From NCBI RefSeq assembly GCF_011927835.1, contig NZ_JAATJH010000002.1, forward strand, positions 1 through 64,000: a DNA stretch of 64,000 nucleotides, given 5' to 3'. Shown here in pieces: positions 63,324-64,000 of the stretch. This stretch comes from Neolewinella antarctica. GTDB taxonomy: Bacteria > Bacteroidota > Bacteroidia > Chitinophagales > Saprospiraceae. Each line of letters opens with the position of its first letter. Positions within the stretch are counted from its first letter, which is position 1. The position numbers and the translations under genes were made by a program. The notes beneath the pieces are model-generated. The model worked only from the letters and a program-made list of their open reading frames with translations, was not told the origin of the DNA and made no database searches.

Positions 63324-64000
63324 TTAACCCGCACTGACGTCCTGCGTTTCCTTGCGGTGCGCCGTCAGCTTTTCGATCAGTTCAGTTTCACGCCCGTCTA
63401 TCTTGCGGGCAAAGAGACAATCGCTGCTGACGATGGCCGAGTAGTCGCTCTCGTCTAAGAATGGTGGGGAGCCCTCTTCCGCCTTCGCCCAGTCGATGAA
63501 GCGCCGCGAATCGTTCACGACTTTGTGCGCGAACGGTGAGTTCATGACGACGGTTTGGAAGTAGATCTCCTCCGCACAAAAGGTGTGTTTAAATCGATCA
63601 AGGATGGAGGGGTTGCGGTCGGTAAAATCAATTACGTACCGTAATATTTCCCGGGAGAGCGACCAGTACGTGCTCCCGCCGTACAGCTGTCCTAAATCTT
63701 CGCTAATCGGTCTTTTGAACTTGACTAACTTTTGTAGGCGGATGATGCGATTAACCCACTTTCCGTGCTGCTTCGCGTCGATCAGGCTGCAGAGGTTGTA
63801 GTATTCCAGCCGTTCCAGACCACCGCCGCTCCACCGGGGGGAGGGGAGGGAGAAATGCTCCAGGTAACTCCGGTCGTCACCTTCCATCAGAGAAGCAAAA
63901 TGTCGACTGCTTTGCACCGGATAATCTTGGCCCGTGATCAGGTGGAAGTATTGATTATCCGCGTTCGTCAGGGCAGTCCGCGCTAACTTGATGTACGACT
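63324..64000 (-). CDS. GT14-like (core-2/I-branching) glycosyltransferase, 5' end outside
   Basis: At least 225 residues are visible and the frame stays open to the window edge, so the start is outside. The segment YFHLITGQDYPVQSS matches the hL.SGqDyPi block of the Branch/GT14 family. Downstream are PRWSGGGLERLEYYNL, YGGSTYWSLSREILRYVIDF and FCAEEIYFQTVVMNSPFAHK, the last being the family's EE-containing region. These enzymes transfer GlcNAc or xylose; in Bacteroidota they are common in surface-polysaccharide clusters. The acceptor is unknown. Confidence 0.85.
   Translation of the reverse strand, partial: SYIKLARTALTNADNQYFHLITGQDYPVQSSRHFASLMEGDDRSYLEHFSLPSPRWSGGGLERLEYYNLCSLIDAKQHGKWVNRIIRLQKLVKFKRPISEDLGQLYGGSTYWSLSREILRYVIDFTDRNPSILDRFKHTFCAEEIYFQTVVMNSPFAHKVVNDSRRFIDWAKAEEGSPPFLDESDYSAIVSSDCLFARKIDGRETELIEKLTAHRKETQDVSAG

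Overview
The window looks like chromosomal DNA of a non-gliding-type or marine Bacteroidota. The evidence is a SusC/SusD pair, several proteins with type IX secretion (T9SS) C-terminal sorting domains, lipoproteins with acidic residues after the lipobox, a sensor-propeller PUL regulator, and genes that mostly lack strong Shine-Dalgarno sequences. The fairly GC-rich coding DNA and protein style would fit Saprospiria/Lewinellaceae, but that placement is inference. No rRNA, tRNA or CRISPR array was seen.

Layout. 0.6-8.9 kb: small accessory genes (CPBP protease, NTF2-like protein, two Crp/Fnr regulators, two alpha/beta hydrolases, a barrel protein, a P-loop kinase, a START-like lipoprotein). 9.1-14.9 kb: a MacAB-like export system (adaptor, ATPase, PadR regulator, prefix-domain permease), interrupted between the ATPase and PadR genes by about 0.77 kb of structured repeats. 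15.4-19.7 kb: an AT-rich island holding two tiny ORFs, a leaderless M6-type metalloprotease, a stand-alone copy of the protease's C-terminal domain, and a small protein with four Pro-rich motifs at exact 22-residue spacing. The island ends in a heavily decayed IS5-type transposase. 19.8-26.7 kb: housekeeping-like genes (RidA-like lipoprotein, arylamine N-acetyltransferase, M20 amidohydrolase, a large esterase). 27.4-44.6 kb: a polysaccharide utilisation locus (SusC, SusD, two GH30, two T9SS proteins with tandem binding modules, GH3) with its sensor/HTH regulator convergent at the end. The GH30+GH3 content suggests a beta-1,6-glucan or similar beta-glucan. 45-50.6 kb: an amidohydrolase, two 3' gene remnants (sugar transporter, DNA methyltransferase), a barrel protein, and a T9SS serine protease split by a G8 tract. 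51.3-57.7 kb: TetR-TolC-adaptor-RND efflux operon. 57.9-64 kb: an unknown secreted protein, a GH36/raffinose-synthase-like hydrolase, an HtrA-type protease and a GT14-like transferase cut by the window edge.

Repeats are the most striking non-coding feature. (1) Six copies of a 184-bp MITE-like element have 14-bp terminal inverted repeats; five are flanked by perfect 9-bp target duplications and one is truncated. One copy sits between the adaptor and RND pump genes, and two are inserted in or next to other repeats. (2) Nine copies of a 100-200-bp palindromic element have TAACTGA..TTACGCA ends; two of them supply the stop codon of the preceding gene. (3) A short GC-rich motif (GGGCGCGGTCGCGGGTGC) recurs between genes and once in frame inside the GH3 gene. 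The candidates for something undescribed are the M6 protease cassette at 15.6-18.6 kb and the MITE-like family.
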